In this document: positions 15,243-24,315 of the stretch, in pieces
How positions within the stretch are numbered: the stretch's first letter is position 1
Layout of the letters: every line of letters begins with the position of its first letter
Assembly: GCA_002238965.1 (NCBI GenBank)
Contig: MPNJ01000019.1
Location: 1 to 64,000, forward strand
Reading direction: 5' to 3'
Length of the DNA: 64,000 nt
Source: Nitrospinae bacterium bin107
GTDB taxonomy: Bacteria; UBA8248
Notes under the pieces: model-generated
The model's input: only the letters and a program-made list of their open reading frames with translations
Told to the model about the DNA's origin: nothing
Databases searched by the model: none
Translations under genes and position numbers: made by a program

Positions 15243-16949
15243 ATGTCCGTTCAGCAAAAAGTAGACGCCGATTCCCTGTGGAAAAACCTGGGAGAAATCT
15301 GCCGCTGGGAGCGCTACACCGGCACGGAGGGCGAGAACGCGGCCGTGCGCTACGTCGAGGCGGAGCTCACCGCGCTGGGGATCGACGTGGAGGTCCACGC
15401 GTTCAGCTCGCTCATCAGCATACCGGGCGGGACGACGCTGGAGGTGCTCGGGGAAGGCGGCGAGATGATCCCCGCCATCACGGCCGTCTTCGGCGCCTCC
15501 ACCGGAGAGAGCGGCGTGAGGGGCCAGGCGGTCCATGTCGGCGAGGCCGGCCCGCCGGATACGCCGTTCGGCGATCCTTTATATACGGGCGCATCGGGGG
15601 AGACGCCCGTGGCGGGCAGGGTGGTCGTGGCCGAGGGGATGCTGAGCCCCGCGCGTTTTTATTACTTCGAGCGAAGGGGCGCGCTCGCCCAGGTCTACGT
15701 CAACAAGGGAAACGCGCACGAGCTGACCGTCTCGACCATCTGGGGCGCGCCGACGCCCGAGAGCATCGCGCGGATGCCTGAGACGCCTGTCGTCACGCTC
15801 TCGCGCGAGCAGGGCGCCGCGCTGCTGGAGCGCCTTGAGAGAAGGGAGGAGGTCGAACTCCTCATCCATGCGAAGACGGACACCGCCTGGCGCGAGACGC
15901 TCATGCCCGTGGCCACTATCACGCCCGGCAGCGGCAGCGAGGAGTACGTGCTCGTCGGCGGGCACATCGACTCCTGGCACATCGGCGCGAACGACAACGC
16001 GGCGGGCGACGCCACCCTGATGGAGCTTGCGCGCGTCGCGCACGAGACGAGGGGGGAGCTTACGCGCGGCCTCAAGGTGGCCTGGTGGAACGGGCACTCG
16101 CACGGGCGCTTCTCGGGCTCCACCTGGTATGCGGATCACATGTTCCAGGAGCTGCGCCGGAACTGCGTCGTCTATCTCAACATCGATCAGCCCGGCTGCC
16201 GCGGCGCGACGCTCTACCGGCCCTTCTGCACGGCGGAGGTCCGCGACTGGGTGCAGGACGCCGTCTCGCGCATCGGCGGCCAGAGTACGCAGCCCGACCA
16301 CCCCCGCAAGATGGCCGACCAGTCAATGTGGGGGGTGGGCGTCCCCTCGTTCTCCTTCCTGCCCGTCCTCCCGCCCGGCCACCTGGAGCTTCGGAAGGAT
16401 CACCCCGCGGACGGCTTTCCCGAATACTGGCATCACCCCGCCGACACGCTGGACAAGATGGACAAGGCGCTCCTCGCCGAGCACACGCGCGTCTACGCGG
16501 GCGCGCTCCACGAACTCTGCACGCTCGAGCGGGCGCCGCTGAACCCCGCGACGACGGCGGCCGTCGTGAACGAGGAGATAGGCAGGCTGGAATCGCTCTC
16601 TGGTGGGGCGGTGGACCTGGGCGACCTGCGCGAGGCGGGCGCGCGCTTCGCCCGTGCGTGCGCGGCGTTGAACGCGAAGATCGAAAGCCTTGACGCCGCC
16701 CACGCCAACCGCGCGCTCCTCGATATGAGCCACGCCGTCAATCCCGTGCTCTACACCATGGCGGGGCCGTTCGATCACGATCCGGCGAGCGGCGCGTTCC
16801 GGCTTCCGGGTCTGCAGTGCATCGGGCATTTCGTAGAGCGCGGCCCCGAGAGCGATGCCGGCCGGGTCATCTACACGCGGGTCCTGCGCGAGAAGAACAG
16901 AATCATCGCAGGCTTGGGCGCCGCCAGCGCCATCGCGGAGGGGGTGTAG
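15243..16949 (+). CDS. M28-like metallopeptidase with altered catalytic motif
   Basis: 568 aa. The central M28/Zn-peptidase domain (~200-440) shows the first metal motif GGHIDSWHIGANDNAAG. A PA-like insert (~60-180) precedes it. The motif that normally holds the catalytic and zinc-binding glutamates (GEExGLxGS) here reads WWNGHSHGRFSGSTWYADH, so both glutamates are replaced. A later HHPADTLDKMD supplies the last ligand histidine region. There is no signal peptide, so it is cytoplasmic. Possibly an aminopeptidase-related hydrolase using histidines, or a non-catalytic relative. Convergent with the next gene, one base apart. Confidence 0.82.
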   Translation: MSVQQKVDADSLWKNLGEICRWERYTGTEGENAAVRYVEAELTALGIDVEVHAFSSLISIPGGTTLEVLGEGGEMIPAITAVFGASTGESGVRGQAVHVGEAGPPDTPFGDPLYTGASGETPVAGRVVVAEGMLSPARFYYFERRGALAQVYVNKGNAHELTVSTIWGAPTPESIARMPETPVVTLSREQGAALLERLERREEVELLIHAKTDTAWRETLMPVATITPGSGSEEYVLVGGHIDSWHIGANDNAAGDATLMELARVAHETRGELTRGLKVAWWNGHSHGRFSGSTWYADHMFQELRRNCVVYLNIDQPGCRGATLYRPFCTAEVRDWVQDAVSRIGGQSTQPDHPRKMADQSMWGVGVPSFSFLPVLPPGHLELRKDHPADGFPEYWHHPADTLDKMDKALLAEHTRVYAGALHELCTLERAPLNPATTAAVVNEEIGRLESLSGGAVDLGDLREAGARFARACAALNAKIESLDAAHANRALLDMSHAVNPVLYTMAGPFDHDPASGAFRLPGLQCIGHFVERGPESDAGRVIYTRVLREKNRIIAGLGAASAIAEGV

Positions 16950-16950
16950 C

Positions 16951-17880
16951 CTACCGCACCCGCAGGATAATCTTCCCGCGCACGTGGCCGGCCTTGCTGA
17001 TCTCCTGCGCCGCCGCGGCGTCCGCGAGCGGCATCTCCTTTATATAAGGAGGGCGCACCGCGCCTGAGGCTGCGAGTTCGACGATTCTCCCCAGATGCGC
17101 GCGGTCCCGCCGCACGTCCGGGCGGATGACGCACACGTCCTCTCTCGGCGGCGTGAACCCGGGCGGCCCCGCCGCGATGTGAACCAGCCGTCCGCCCGGC
17201 TTGAGAACGGCGAAGCTGCGCGCGTGCACCTCCCCGCCGATGGTGTCGAACACCACGTCGCACGGCGGCGCGGCCTCGGCGAAATCCTCTTGTCCGTAGT
17301 CGATGGCGTGGTGCGCGCCCAGTTCTTTCACGTATTCGTGGTTCGCCGCGCTCGCCGTCGTGTAGACCACAGCACCCATGTGTTTTGCGTACTGCACGGC
17401 GAATCCGCCCACGCCGCCCGCGCCCGCGTGGATGAGAATCGTCTCGCCGGCTCGCAGCTTCGCTTCGTCCTCCAGGGCCCGCAAGCTCGTGAGGCCCGTC
17501 ATGGCGAGCGCCGAGGCTTGCGCGTGCGAGAGGAAGTCCGGCTTCGGGGCAGCGAGCGCCGCGGGTATGGCGACAGCCTCCGCGTATCCTCCCTCGCAGC
17601 CTTGCTCGTTGACCGCGAACACGGGGTCTCCGGGCTGAAAGTCGGAAACGCCCGCCCCCGTTTTGCGGACGACGCCTGAGAAATCCCGCCCCGGGATGTG
17701 CGGGAAACGCGCCTTCACGTCCCCTTTGCGGAGTCCCTCGCGCACCTTCCAGTCGGCGGGGTTCAGGCTCACCGCGTGGACGTCGACGACGATTTCCCCC
17801 GGCTCCGCTTGGGGGTCGCGGGTATCCGCGTATTCGAGCACTTCCGGGCCGCCGTAGCCGCGCATCAATACCGCTTTCAC
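16951..17880 (-). CDS. NADPH:quinone reductase / zinc-less MDR oxidoreductase
   Basis: 309 aa, medium-chain dehydrogenase/reductase fold. The N-terminal GroES-like domain has PGRDFSGVVRKTGAGVSDF. The Rossmann domain has ILIHAGAGGVGGFAVQYAK, the quinone-oxidoreductase cofactor loop. No zinc-binding cysteine cluster is seen. I start it at GTG 17880, because GGCAGGAG lies 7 nt upstream and the protein then begins VKAVLMRGYGG, as in relatives. It follows a minus-strand gene by 34 bp and may be the end of the B12-transport transcript. Confidence 0.87.
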   Translation of the reverse strand: MKAVLMRGYGGPEVLEYADTRDPQAEPGEIVVDVHAVSLNPADWKVREGLRKGDVKARFPHIPGRDFSGVVRKTGAGVSDFQPGDPVFAVNEQGCEGGYAEAVAIPAALAAPKPDFLSHAQASALAMTGLTSLRALEDEAKLRAGETILIHAGAGGVGGFAVQYAKHMGAVVYTTASAANHEYVKELGAHHAIDYGQEDFAEAAPPCDVVFDTIGGEVHARSFAVLKPGGRLVHIAAGPPGFTPPREDVCVIRPDVRRDRAHLGRIVELAASGAVRPPYIKEMPLADAAAAQEISKAGHVRGKIILRVR

Positions 17881-17914
17881 CGTGTTCTCCTGCCTTTTCG
17901 AGAGATGTTTCCGC

Positions 17915-18490
17915 TCACGCGAGGTCTTCAAAAGGCCCCGGGTCCGCCTCCAGCCCGAGGTAGTCCGTCCGTATGTGGTTCCACAGGGCGAGCTTTCCCC
18001 ACTCGGGCGTTTCGAGCACCCGGTAGTACTCGTCGAAAAACGGGTTGGGGAGATAGAAGGTCACCATCTGCTCGTCGCGCCCGTTCAGCAGCGCTAGCGA
18101 ATAGCTCACCGGCGCGTGGCCCGCGACGGGGGGATTCTGGTAAATGCGCAGGAGCATCGCCCGCGCGCACCTTCGCCACTGCGCCAGTTCGGGCGGGCAG
18201 GGGTTTTGCGCGTCGCCCCGGTGTTCGCCGATGCACAGGTGGAAGTGCCAGTCGCCCAGGTCGACGGTCAGGTAGCCGTCCAGGTAGCTGATCTTGCGGG
18301 GAGGGGATTTCACGCGGCACTCGAACACGGCTCCCTGGATGCAGGGGCCGAACGTGAGCGATCCGTAATGGTTCTCGAACAGATCGCGCAGCAGGGTTTC
18401 GAGGAACTCACGCTCCGGGTGGAATTCCCAGACGCACTGCCGGCTCCCGTCGACCCCGGTTTCCTGTCGATGCAGAACATCCACTTTCAT
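17915..18490 (-). CDS. Conserved hypothetical protein, 191 aa
   Basis: 191 aa, soluble, rich in aromatic residues and cysteines. Conserved-looking stretches are RQCVWEFHPEREFLETLLRD, YLDGYLTVDLGDWHFHLCIG and FYLPNPFFDEYYRVLETPEW. The WHFHLCIGEH block could bind a metal. It resembles a recently named DUF found in cyanobacteria and proteobacteria, but I am not certain which. It lies 63 bp downstream of the TonB-like gene on the same strand, so it may share the cobalamin-controlled transcript. Confidence 0.6.
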   Translation of the reverse strand: MKVDVLHRQETGVDGSRQCVWEFHPEREFLETLLRDLFENHYGSLTFGPCIQGAVFECRVKSPPRKISYLDGYLTVDLGDWHFHLCIGEHRGDAQNPCPPELAQWRRCARAMLLRIYQNPPVAGHAPVSYSLALLNGRDEQMVTFYLPNPFFDEYYRVLETPEWGKLALWNHIRTDYLGLEADPGPFEDLA

Positions 18491-18553
18491 GCTGCTACCC
18501 CGTTTGCGAATTGTGTCGCGCGCGTCAGTCAAACACGAGTGATGTAATGAAAC

Positions 18554-18985
18554 TTAATCGGTCGCTCGCGTAAGAGTATAGCGTATGGTGAGCACGAGTG
18601 TCTTACCCAGATAGGGGAGCGGCGCCGCTTTTCGCACCGCCTCGAGCGTGGCGTCGTCCAGATGGGCGTTGCCCGAGGTCTTCTTGATTCTTAAGTCCTC
18701 GAGCCGCCCGTCCGGCAGAACCCGGAAGCTGACGGAGGCCTCGCCCTCCGCCCCCGATTCGCGCGCGACTCCCGGGTAGCGCTGGTGGCGCCTGATGCGC
18801 TGGAGGATGGCCTGAAGGCGCGTGTCCGCATCATCCCGCACGCGGCGTTTCCGGAAGGTGAAAGAGGGCGCACCGGGCGGCGCGTCCACGGACGTTTTTA
18901 TCTCCTGCGCGAGCGGCGCAGGCGTCGCGGGAAGAAAGAGGAGGAACGCGATTGCGCAGGTGATGGCTCTGTCGCCGATTTTCAT
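18554..18985 (-). CDS. Short TonB-like energy transducer
   Basis: 143 aa. Residues ~8-28 are hydrophobic (CAIAFLLFLPATPAPLA) and look like either a signal anchor or a cleavable signal peptide. The C-terminal ~80 residues form a TonB C-terminal domain (YPGVARESGAEGEASVSFRV, then DGRLEDLRIKKTSG). Only about 40 residues separate the two, much less than the proline-rich spacer of classical TonB. It overlaps btuD by 4 bp (ATGA). In this operon it probably contacts the BtuB receptor. Whether it can span the periplasm is doubtful. Confidence 0.8.
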   Translation of the reverse strand: MKIGDRAITCAIAFLLFLPATPAPLAQEIKTSVDAPPGAPSFTFRKRRVRDDADTRLQAILQRIRRHQRYPGVARESGAEGEASVSFRVLPDGRLEDLRIKKTSGNAHLDDATLEAVRKAAPLPYLGKTLVLTIRYTLTRATD

Positions 18986-19767
18986 TCTTCCTCCTCCGGC
19001 GCGCGCAGGATGAAGTGCCGCTCCTCCCCGCCGTTCACCGGCAGGATATGCGCGCGCACCCCAAACGCCTGTTCGATGAATTCGGGCCTCAGGACGCTGC
19101 GCGGGTTTCCGGAGACGAGGACTTCTCCCTCATGGAGCAGGAGCAGTTCGTCGCAGAAGCGGTGCGCGAGGTTCAGATCATGCGCGGAGACGACCACGGT
19201 CCGGCCCCCCGAAGCCTGCGCCCGCAGGATAGCCAGGATGTCGAGGCAGTGCCTGACGTCGAGATTCGCAAAAGGCTCATCGAGCAGCAGGACGGGCGTT
19301 TGCGCGGCGAGCGTTCTCGCGATCAGCACGCGCTGAAGCTCCCCGCCCGAGAGTTCGTTGATCGCGCGGCCCGCGAGGTCTTCGGCGTCCACGTCGCGAA
19401 GCGCGGCAGCCACCGCCTCGCGGTCCGCCTCCGTCTCGGGCGCGAGCCTGCCCTGGTGCGGGTATCTGCCCATCATCACCGTCTCGTCGGCGCGGAAGGG
19501 GAACGCGGGTTCTTGTTTCTGGGCGAGATAGCCCACCCGGCGGGCGGTCTCTCGCCTGTCGAAAGCGTCGATGGGTTCGCCGTCCAGCATGATTCTCCCC
19601 CCCTTCAAGGGCGCGAGACCCGCGAGCGCGCGCAGGAGCGTCGTCTTGCCCGCGCCGTTCGCGCCGATGACGCCCGTGAGCGCGCCGGTACGGAAATCGG
19701 CCGACACGCCTTTGAGGGCGTCGCGCCCGCCGAGTTCGACCTGTGCGTTCTCCGCCTCGAGCCGCAT
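18982..19767 (-). CDS. btuD: Vitamin B12 ABC transporter ATP-binding protein
   Basis: 261 aa, FecE/BtuD-type ATPase. Walker A is GANGAGKTT, the signature is LSGGELQRVLIARTLA, and Walker B is VLLLDEPFANLD. The Q-loop (YLAQKQEPAF) and H-loop (VVVSAHDLN) are present. It powers import across the inner membrane together with the permease. The start at 19767 shares one base with the permease stop (TGATG). The substrate is inferred from the cobalamin riboswitches upstream of the operon; heme or siderophore transporters have the same fold. Confidence 0.9.
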   Translation of the reverse strand: MRLEAENAQVELGGRDALKGVSADFRTGALTGVIGANGAGKTTLLRALAGLAPLKGGRIMLDGEPIDAFDRRETARRVGYLAQKQEPAFPFRADETVMMGRYPHQGRLAPETEADREAVAAALRDVDAEDLAGRAINELSGGELQRVLIARTLAAQTPVLLLDEPFANLDVRHCLDILAILRAQASGGRTVVVSAHDLNLAHRFCDELLLLHEGEVLVSGNPRSVLRPEFIEQAFGVRAHILPVNGGEERHFILRAPEEEE

Positions 19768-20801
19768 CAGAAGGACTCCGCGCGCGCGCGATTCTGGACG
19801 ATGAGATACAGAAAGAACGGCCCGCCGATGCTCGCTGAGAGGACGCCCAGGCGGACCTCCCCGGCGGGCGAGAGCACGCGCGCGAGCAGGTCCATCCCCA
19901 TCACGAAGACCGCGCCCGCCGTCATGCTCAAGGGCAGGAGCCTGCGGTGGTCCGGCCCGGCCAGCATCCGCACGATGTGGGGGACGAGCAGTCCCACGAA
20001 GCCAACCACGCCCGCTACGGCGACCGCTGCTCCCGCCGCCGCTGCCGCGATGACGAGAACCCACGCCTTCGTCCGCGCCGTGTTCACGCCGAGCGCCATG
20101 GCGGCTTCCCCACCCGACATCATGAGATTCAGCTCGCGCCCGAAAAACGCGGCGGCTGCGCCCGAGGCGGCGAAAAAGGGCGCGATGAGGATCACGTGCT
20201 CCCAGGTCCGGTTCGTGAGGCTCCCCATCAGCCAGAAGAGAATCTGGCGCGCGATCTCGAAATCGCTCACGCTGTAGCTGAGTACGAGCGTCGTCAGCGC
20301 GCCCGCGATGGCGTTCATCGCCATCCCGCAGAGGATGAGCGCGCCCAGGGGCGTGTGTCCCTTGTGGGAGGCCACGAGGGAGACGAGAAGCACCGTCACC
20401 AGCGCGCCGGCGAAGGCGCTCATGGGAACGGCCCAGATCGAGGCGGCGCCGAGACCCAACGCGATGGCGCTCGTAGCGCCCAGCGCGCCGCCCGTGCTGA
20501 CCCCGACCACAGCGGGGCTCGCCATCGGGTTTCGGAAAAGACCCTGGAGCATCACGCCCGAGAGCGCGAGCGAGGCGCCGACGAAAGCGCCCGTGAGTGT
20601 GCGGGGGAGCCGGATGTGCCAGACGATGGCGCGCTCATGCGCGGAGACGCCCATCCCCTCGGTTGAGATGATCCCCAGTTCACTCAGGATGACTTTCAGG
20701 ATTTTTCCGGAATCGATATCCGCCACGCCCAGTCGGACGCTGAGTGCGGCGAGGAGCAAGGCGGCGGCGAAAAGCCCTGCCATGAGGGCGTATTTCCTCA
20801 T
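19767..20801 (-). CDS. btuC: Vitamin B12 ABC transporter permease (FecCD family)
   Basis: 344 aa with about nine to ten hydrophobic helices, as in BtuC. Family motifs are RLPRTLTGAFVGASLALSGV, LQGLFRNPMASPAVVGVSTG and GFVGLLVPHIVRML. The stop overlaps the btuD start by one base, and the start overlaps the btuF stop by four bases. Cytoplasmic-membrane permease of a binding-protein-dependent importer. Confidence 0.9.
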   Translation of the reverse strand: MRKYALMAGLFAAALLLAALSVRLGVADIDSGKILKVILSELGIISTEGMGVSAHERAIVWHIRLPRTLTGAFVGASLALSGVMLQGLFRNPMASPAVVGVSTGGALGATSAIALGLGAASIWAVPMSAFAGALVTVLLVSLVASHKGHTPLGALILCGMAMNAIAGALTTLVLSYSVSDFEIARQILFWLMGSLTNRTWEHVILIAPFFAASGAAAAFFGRELNLMMSGGEAAMALGVNTARTKAWVLVIAAAAAGAAVAVAGVVGFVGLLVPHIVRMLAGPDHRRLLPLSMTAGAVFVMGMDLLARVLSPAGEVRLGVLSASIGGPFFLYLIVQNRARAESF

Positions 20802-21664
20802 CGGTAAAGCCCTCGCACCAGATCATCGAGTCCATCGACGATGTATTGCGACACGCTCGAAAAACGCGGGTAGGGGATCTCGACGATTTTTTTCTCCCGC
20901 AGAGGTGCGTAGACCCCGTTCGCGCGGATGGCGTTCTTCATGCTCGCGCCCGATTCGGGATTTGCCCCCACCAGGATAACGTCGGGGTTCCAGGCGATGA
21001 CCTGTTCCGCCGATACCCTGCGCGCCCCTCGAATGCCGTGTTCGGCGGCCACGTTCTCTCCGCCCGCGAGGCGGATGAGCGCGTCGTGCGAGGTGCCGCC
21101 GCCCGTTACCCAGCCGCCACGCACGAGCGTGAGAATGCGCGGGGGCTTGGCGTTTTTCGGGATGCGCGAGCGTATGGCGTGGATTCTCTCTTTCGTGTCT
21201 TTGATGAGTTTCTGCGCCTTGTCTTCTTCTCCGATCAGGCGGCCCATCTTCTCGATGTTCGCGAAGACATCCTCCATACCGCTGAAAGCGGAAAATTTCG
21301 AGACGGGCGCCCCGGCTGCGCGCAGATGGTTCAGGAACGCAGCGCTGGAGTATGAGGCGACGAACACCATATCCGGCCTGAAAGAGATGATGAGCTCGGG
21401 CGCGCTGCCGATGAGGGGAATTTCCCCCACCTTACCGGCGACGTTGGAATAACCCCGATGTCCGGCCAGTTTGTGCAGGCCGACGATTCTTTCTCTGGGC
21501 GCCAAAGCGAGGAGCATCTCGGCGGTGGCGAGCGTCATGGCGATCAGGCGTTCGGGCTTCCTGGCGGCGCGGGCGGGTGAGGGCCCCTCCGGGAACGAGG
21601 AGACCACAGCCCATAATAGAGCCGCCGCCAGGAAGAAAATTTTGAGCTTACCGCATAATCGCAT
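20798..21664 (-). CDS. btuF: Periplasmic cobalamin-binding protein
   Basis: 288 aa, type III periplasmic binding protein of the BtuF/FecB group. The signal peptide (KIFFLAAALLWAVVSSF) ends near PARAARK. Typical segments are ERLIAMTLATAEMLLAL, PELIISFRPDMVFVASY and AWNPDVILVGA. The start at 21664 gives the canonical signal peptide. It lies 43 bp after btuB. By position it receives cobalamin from the outer-membrane receptor and delivers it to BtuCD. Confidence 0.87.
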   Translation of the reverse strand: MRLCGKLKIFFLAAALLWAVVSSFPEGPSPARAARKPERLIAMTLATAEMLLALAPRERIVGLHKLAGHRGYSNVAGKVGEIPLIGSAPELIISFRPDMVFVASYSSAAFLNHLRAAGAPVSKFSAFSGMEDVFANIEKMGRLIGEEDKAQKLIKDTKERIHAIRSRIPKNAKPPRILTLVRGGWVTGGGTSHDALIRLAGGENVAAEHGIRGARRVSAEQVIAWNPDVILVGANPESGASMKNAIRANGVYAPLREKKIVEIPYPRFSSVSQYIVDGLDDLVRGLYR

Positions 21665-21707
21665 CTGCCACCCTTTGCGCAAAGCCCCTCCTGAAGTAAG
21701 GGCCGCT

Positions 21708-23759
21708 TTAGAATATCGCCCTGACGCCCGCGAACCACTGGACCCCGGGCGCGCCGAAGCCGTAGATGGCGTCGTATTCCTCATCGAGCGCGTTGTTCAC
21801 CTTGAGTTCCAACGTCAATTCCTTGAGCCTGGATTTCCTCGTCTTGTCGAACATCGAAATTCGCTCCTTCACGACGTCGAGCGAGAGCGCCAGATCCACC
21901 CGTGTGAAGCCTGGGTTCACCACCCTCGGGTAGGGCCAGGGCGCCGAGTCGTCGATGTCCCACCTGTCGCTCACCGTGTTCACTCTCAAACTCGCTCGCA
22001 GACGATCCGGGTGATAGCTGATCGAGGCGCTCCACCACCAGTCCGGGCGTCTCAGGAGCGGTTCTCCCTCCACGTAGTTCGGCGCGCCGAGGCCTTCGGT
22101 TTCGAGCGCGACCGTATCCATGGTGTTGAGACTCGCGTGGGCCGTGAAGTCGTGGAAATCAAGTAGCGATAAGGATACTTCCGCGCCCTTGACCCGCGCC
22201 TTCTGGATGTTCTCGTAGTTTGTCCCGTTGTCGAACGGGGTAAAGGAATAGGCGATCAGGTCGTCGACATCGTTCACGTAATACGTGGCGCTGAATTTGA
22301 GCTTTTTTCCGGCGAAAAACTGATCGAAGCCCGCCTCCCAGCTTCGTTGCCTCTCGCTCTTCAGGTTCGGGTTGCCGGGGCCGTAGACGTCGAGCAGCTC
22401 GGCGAAAGAGGGCCGCTTGATTCCCTCGCCCACCGCGCCGCGAAACCGCGCGCCGGTTCCGGGAATTTTGTAGGAGGCGGAGAGCTTTCCGGTCGTCTCG
22501 TCCTCGCCGACGTCGAAATTATCGGCACGCGCCCCGACTGCGAGGGTGAGGCCTCCCTCGAACTGGAACTGCTGCTGCGCGTAAAAAGAAGTCGCCCGCC
22601 TGTCGCTGTCGTATTCGTTTTCCCCGGCGCCGAAGTCGTTCTCATAAGCGCTCTCGACCGAGATGTCCTCCGTCTCCCATTCGATGCCTAGCGTGGAGGT
22701 GGAGCGGCGAAGCGCGCGCAAGCCGATTTGCTCCCCTGAGAGCCTCACGTTTACCTGGTTGTCGAAATGAAGTCTCGTCCCGCTCGTATCCGTTTTGTCG
22801 GAGCCGGGGTTGTGCGCATCCGGCATGTTCTCGAACAGCGTGTCTCGCAGGTACAAGGAGACGCGCGGGACGTACTCGAGCCAGGAGAAAGGCTTGAGAT
22901 GCGCGCGCGCGCCGATGAGCTGCTCGGTGTTTCGCCCGTACTTGTTGGGTTCTCTGTAGCCCGCATGAGCCGGCCCGGGGATGTCGTAGCGGTTCTGGTT
23001 GGCGTGGTAGAGAAAGCGCAATTTCGCCTTGTCTGAGAAGAAATGATCCAGCGCCACCGTCCCCACGGTGCGGTAGTATCCGTCGTTCGGCAGGTGTCCC
23101 TCCGTATCGAGGCGGCTCAGGGTGGCGGCGTATCCGCTCTTGGCTGTTCCGCCCTTGAGCTTGAAGGCCTCCTCGAACGTGTCGTCGCTGCCGCCCCTCG
23201 CGCGGACGGTGAAAGAGGGCGCTTCGCCCGGCTTGCCGACCTCGGGCAGAAAATTCATCACGCCCGACGCCGCGTCCGAGCCGTACAGCGGGCTTTGGGG
23301 GCCCTTGAGCACTTCCGCCGTCCCTATCCACTCGGGCGAGAGGTGACCGAAGTCATACGCGCTCCCGTCCGGGAAGGTGAGCTTGAAGCCGTCGATCATC
23401 ACGCTGGTGAAGTTGCTCTCGCTCCCCCTCAGGAAAAGGCTCGCCTGCCCGCCCCTGCCGCTCGTCTGCGGGAGGATGACGCCCGCCCCCTCGCTCAGGA
23501 AATCGAGCGCGTCGCCCGGCAGGAGGCTCTCGATCCGATCGGGACCGAAGACCTCCACCGAATCGGCCACGTCGCTCAACCGCTCGGGCGTTCGTGTGGC
23601 CGTAACGGTGATGGGGTCTAAGTAGAGTTCCTCCTCGGCGCTTTGCGCGTGGGCAAGCCCCGCCCCGCCCAACAGGGTGAGTGCGGCGAGCCACACAGCG
23701 AACAGGCCCCCTTTGATGCGGATGGATGATCGGGTGGGTTTTCTCAAAATGCCTTGCAT
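21708..23759 (-). CDS. btuB: TonB-dependent outer-membrane cobalamin receptor
   Basis: 683 aa. The signal peptide ends near GLAHAQS. The TonB box DPITVTATRTPERL is followed by a plug domain (GRGGQASLFLRGSESNFTSV, DAASGVMNF) and a beta-barrel that ends in phenylalanine (WFAGVRAIF), as outer-membrane proteins do. AAGGAGG lies 10 nt before the ATG at 23759. A cobalamin riboswitch ends about 70 nt upstream, which fixes the likely substrate as vitamin B12 or a related corrinoid. First gene of the btu operon. Confidence 0.92.
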   Translation of the reverse strand: MQGILRKPTRSSIRIKGGLFAVWLAALTLLGGAGLAHAQSAEEELYLDPITVTATRTPERLSDVADSVEVFGPDRIESLLPGDALDFLSEGAGVILPQTSGRGGQASLFLRGSESNFTSVMIDGFKLTFPDGSAYDFGHLSPEWIGTAEVLKGPQSPLYGSDAASGVMNFLPEVGKPGEAPSFTVRARGGSDDTFEEAFKLKGGTAKSGYAATLSRLDTEGHLPNDGYYRTVGTVALDHFFSDKAKLRFLYHANQNRYDIPGPAHAGYREPNKYGRNTEQLIGARAHLKPFSWLEYVPRVSLYLRDTLFENMPDAHNPGSDKTDTSGTRLHFDNQVNVRLSGEQIGLRALRRSTSTLGIEWETEDISVESAYENDFGAGENEYDSDRRATSFYAQQQFQFEGGLTLAVGARADNFDVGEDETTGKLSASYKIPGTGARFRGAVGEGIKRPSFAELLDVYGPGNPNLKSERQRSWEAGFDQFFAGKKLKFSATYYVNDVDDLIAYSFTPFDNGTNYENIQKARVKGAEVSLSLLDFHDFTAHASLNTMDTVALETEGLGAPNYVEGEPLLRRPDWWWSASISYHPDRLRASLRVNTVSDRWDIDDSAPWPYPRVVNPGFTRVDLALSLDVVKERISMFDKTRKSRLKELTLELKVNNALDEEYDAIYGFGAPGVQWFAGVRAIF

Positions 23760-23826
23760 GATGTGACGCCTCCTTGAGCGGCCCAAGCGCTCGAAACGGA
23801 CCCCTCGTGGGGTCGCAGGGAGATGC

Positions 23827-23970
23827 CGACAGGCCGGTCTTCTGGCTCGCGCCGATGGCCGCCTTTCATTCCTTCCCGGGAAATTCCCAGTGGTTGCATG
23901 AAAGGCGCGTCGCTCACAGCTGCTGGGCAGCTCCGGTCTTACACCGGATTCCCGAACACCTGACGGCTGT
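23827..23970 (-). ncRNA. Cobalamin riboswitch (proximal, btuB leader)
   Basis: On the minus strand the conserved order is present: GGTGTTCGGGAATCCGGTG, GAGCTGCCCAGCAGCTGT, then CCACTGGGA and CCGGGAAGG. It closes with GAGCCAGAAGACCGGCC. These are the core elements of the AdoCbl riboswitch, including the B12 box. The 3' end lies ~70 nt before btuB, fitting repression of translation or transcription when the cofactor is abundant. Confidence 0.93.
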
Positions 23971-24154
23971 TTCAGCGGCGGTTTGGTCCGCCGCTCCTAT
24001 GGCTGCTGAAAATGTCTCCAAAAAACAAGAAATGTATCTCTCAATCGCAATACGTTTATGAAATAACTCCCCTCTTGAGGGTTTTTGGCAACTGGTGAAG
24101 GAGGAAGATTCACTCCCCTCTTGAGGGTTTCTGCCATCCGACGAGAGAGCAATT

Positions 24155-24315
24155 CACTCCCCCCTTGAGGGGGAGTCAACGAGACAAGGGCGAAGCCCGC
24201 AGGCGAGTTGGTGGGGGGTATAATTCGGCATGGGCAATAAAACACGTTTTACCCCCCACCGAATCAGCCTTCGCCGGAGGCTCGGCTTCTTCGACTCCCC
24301 CTCAAGGGGGGAGTG
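24155..24315. repeat. Inverted-repeat element between the riboswitches
   Basis: ACTCCCCCCTTGAGGGGGAG near 24156 is mirrored by CTCCCCCTCAAGGGGGGAG near 24295. Inner arms containing GGTGGGGGGTA also pair around 24215-24260. Two truncated relatives (CTCCCCTCTTGAGGG) lie at about 24067 and 24113. This type of dispersed palindrome is common in bacterial intergenic regions. Short frames across it are repeat artefacts. Confidence 0.7.

Noticed and set aside
24060-24130. Repeated CTCCCCTCTTGAGGG units resembling the beginning of a repeat array such as CRISPR
   Set aside because: Only two or three partial copies, unequal spacing, no unique spacers of constant length and no cas genes; they are pieces of a dispersed palindromic element.
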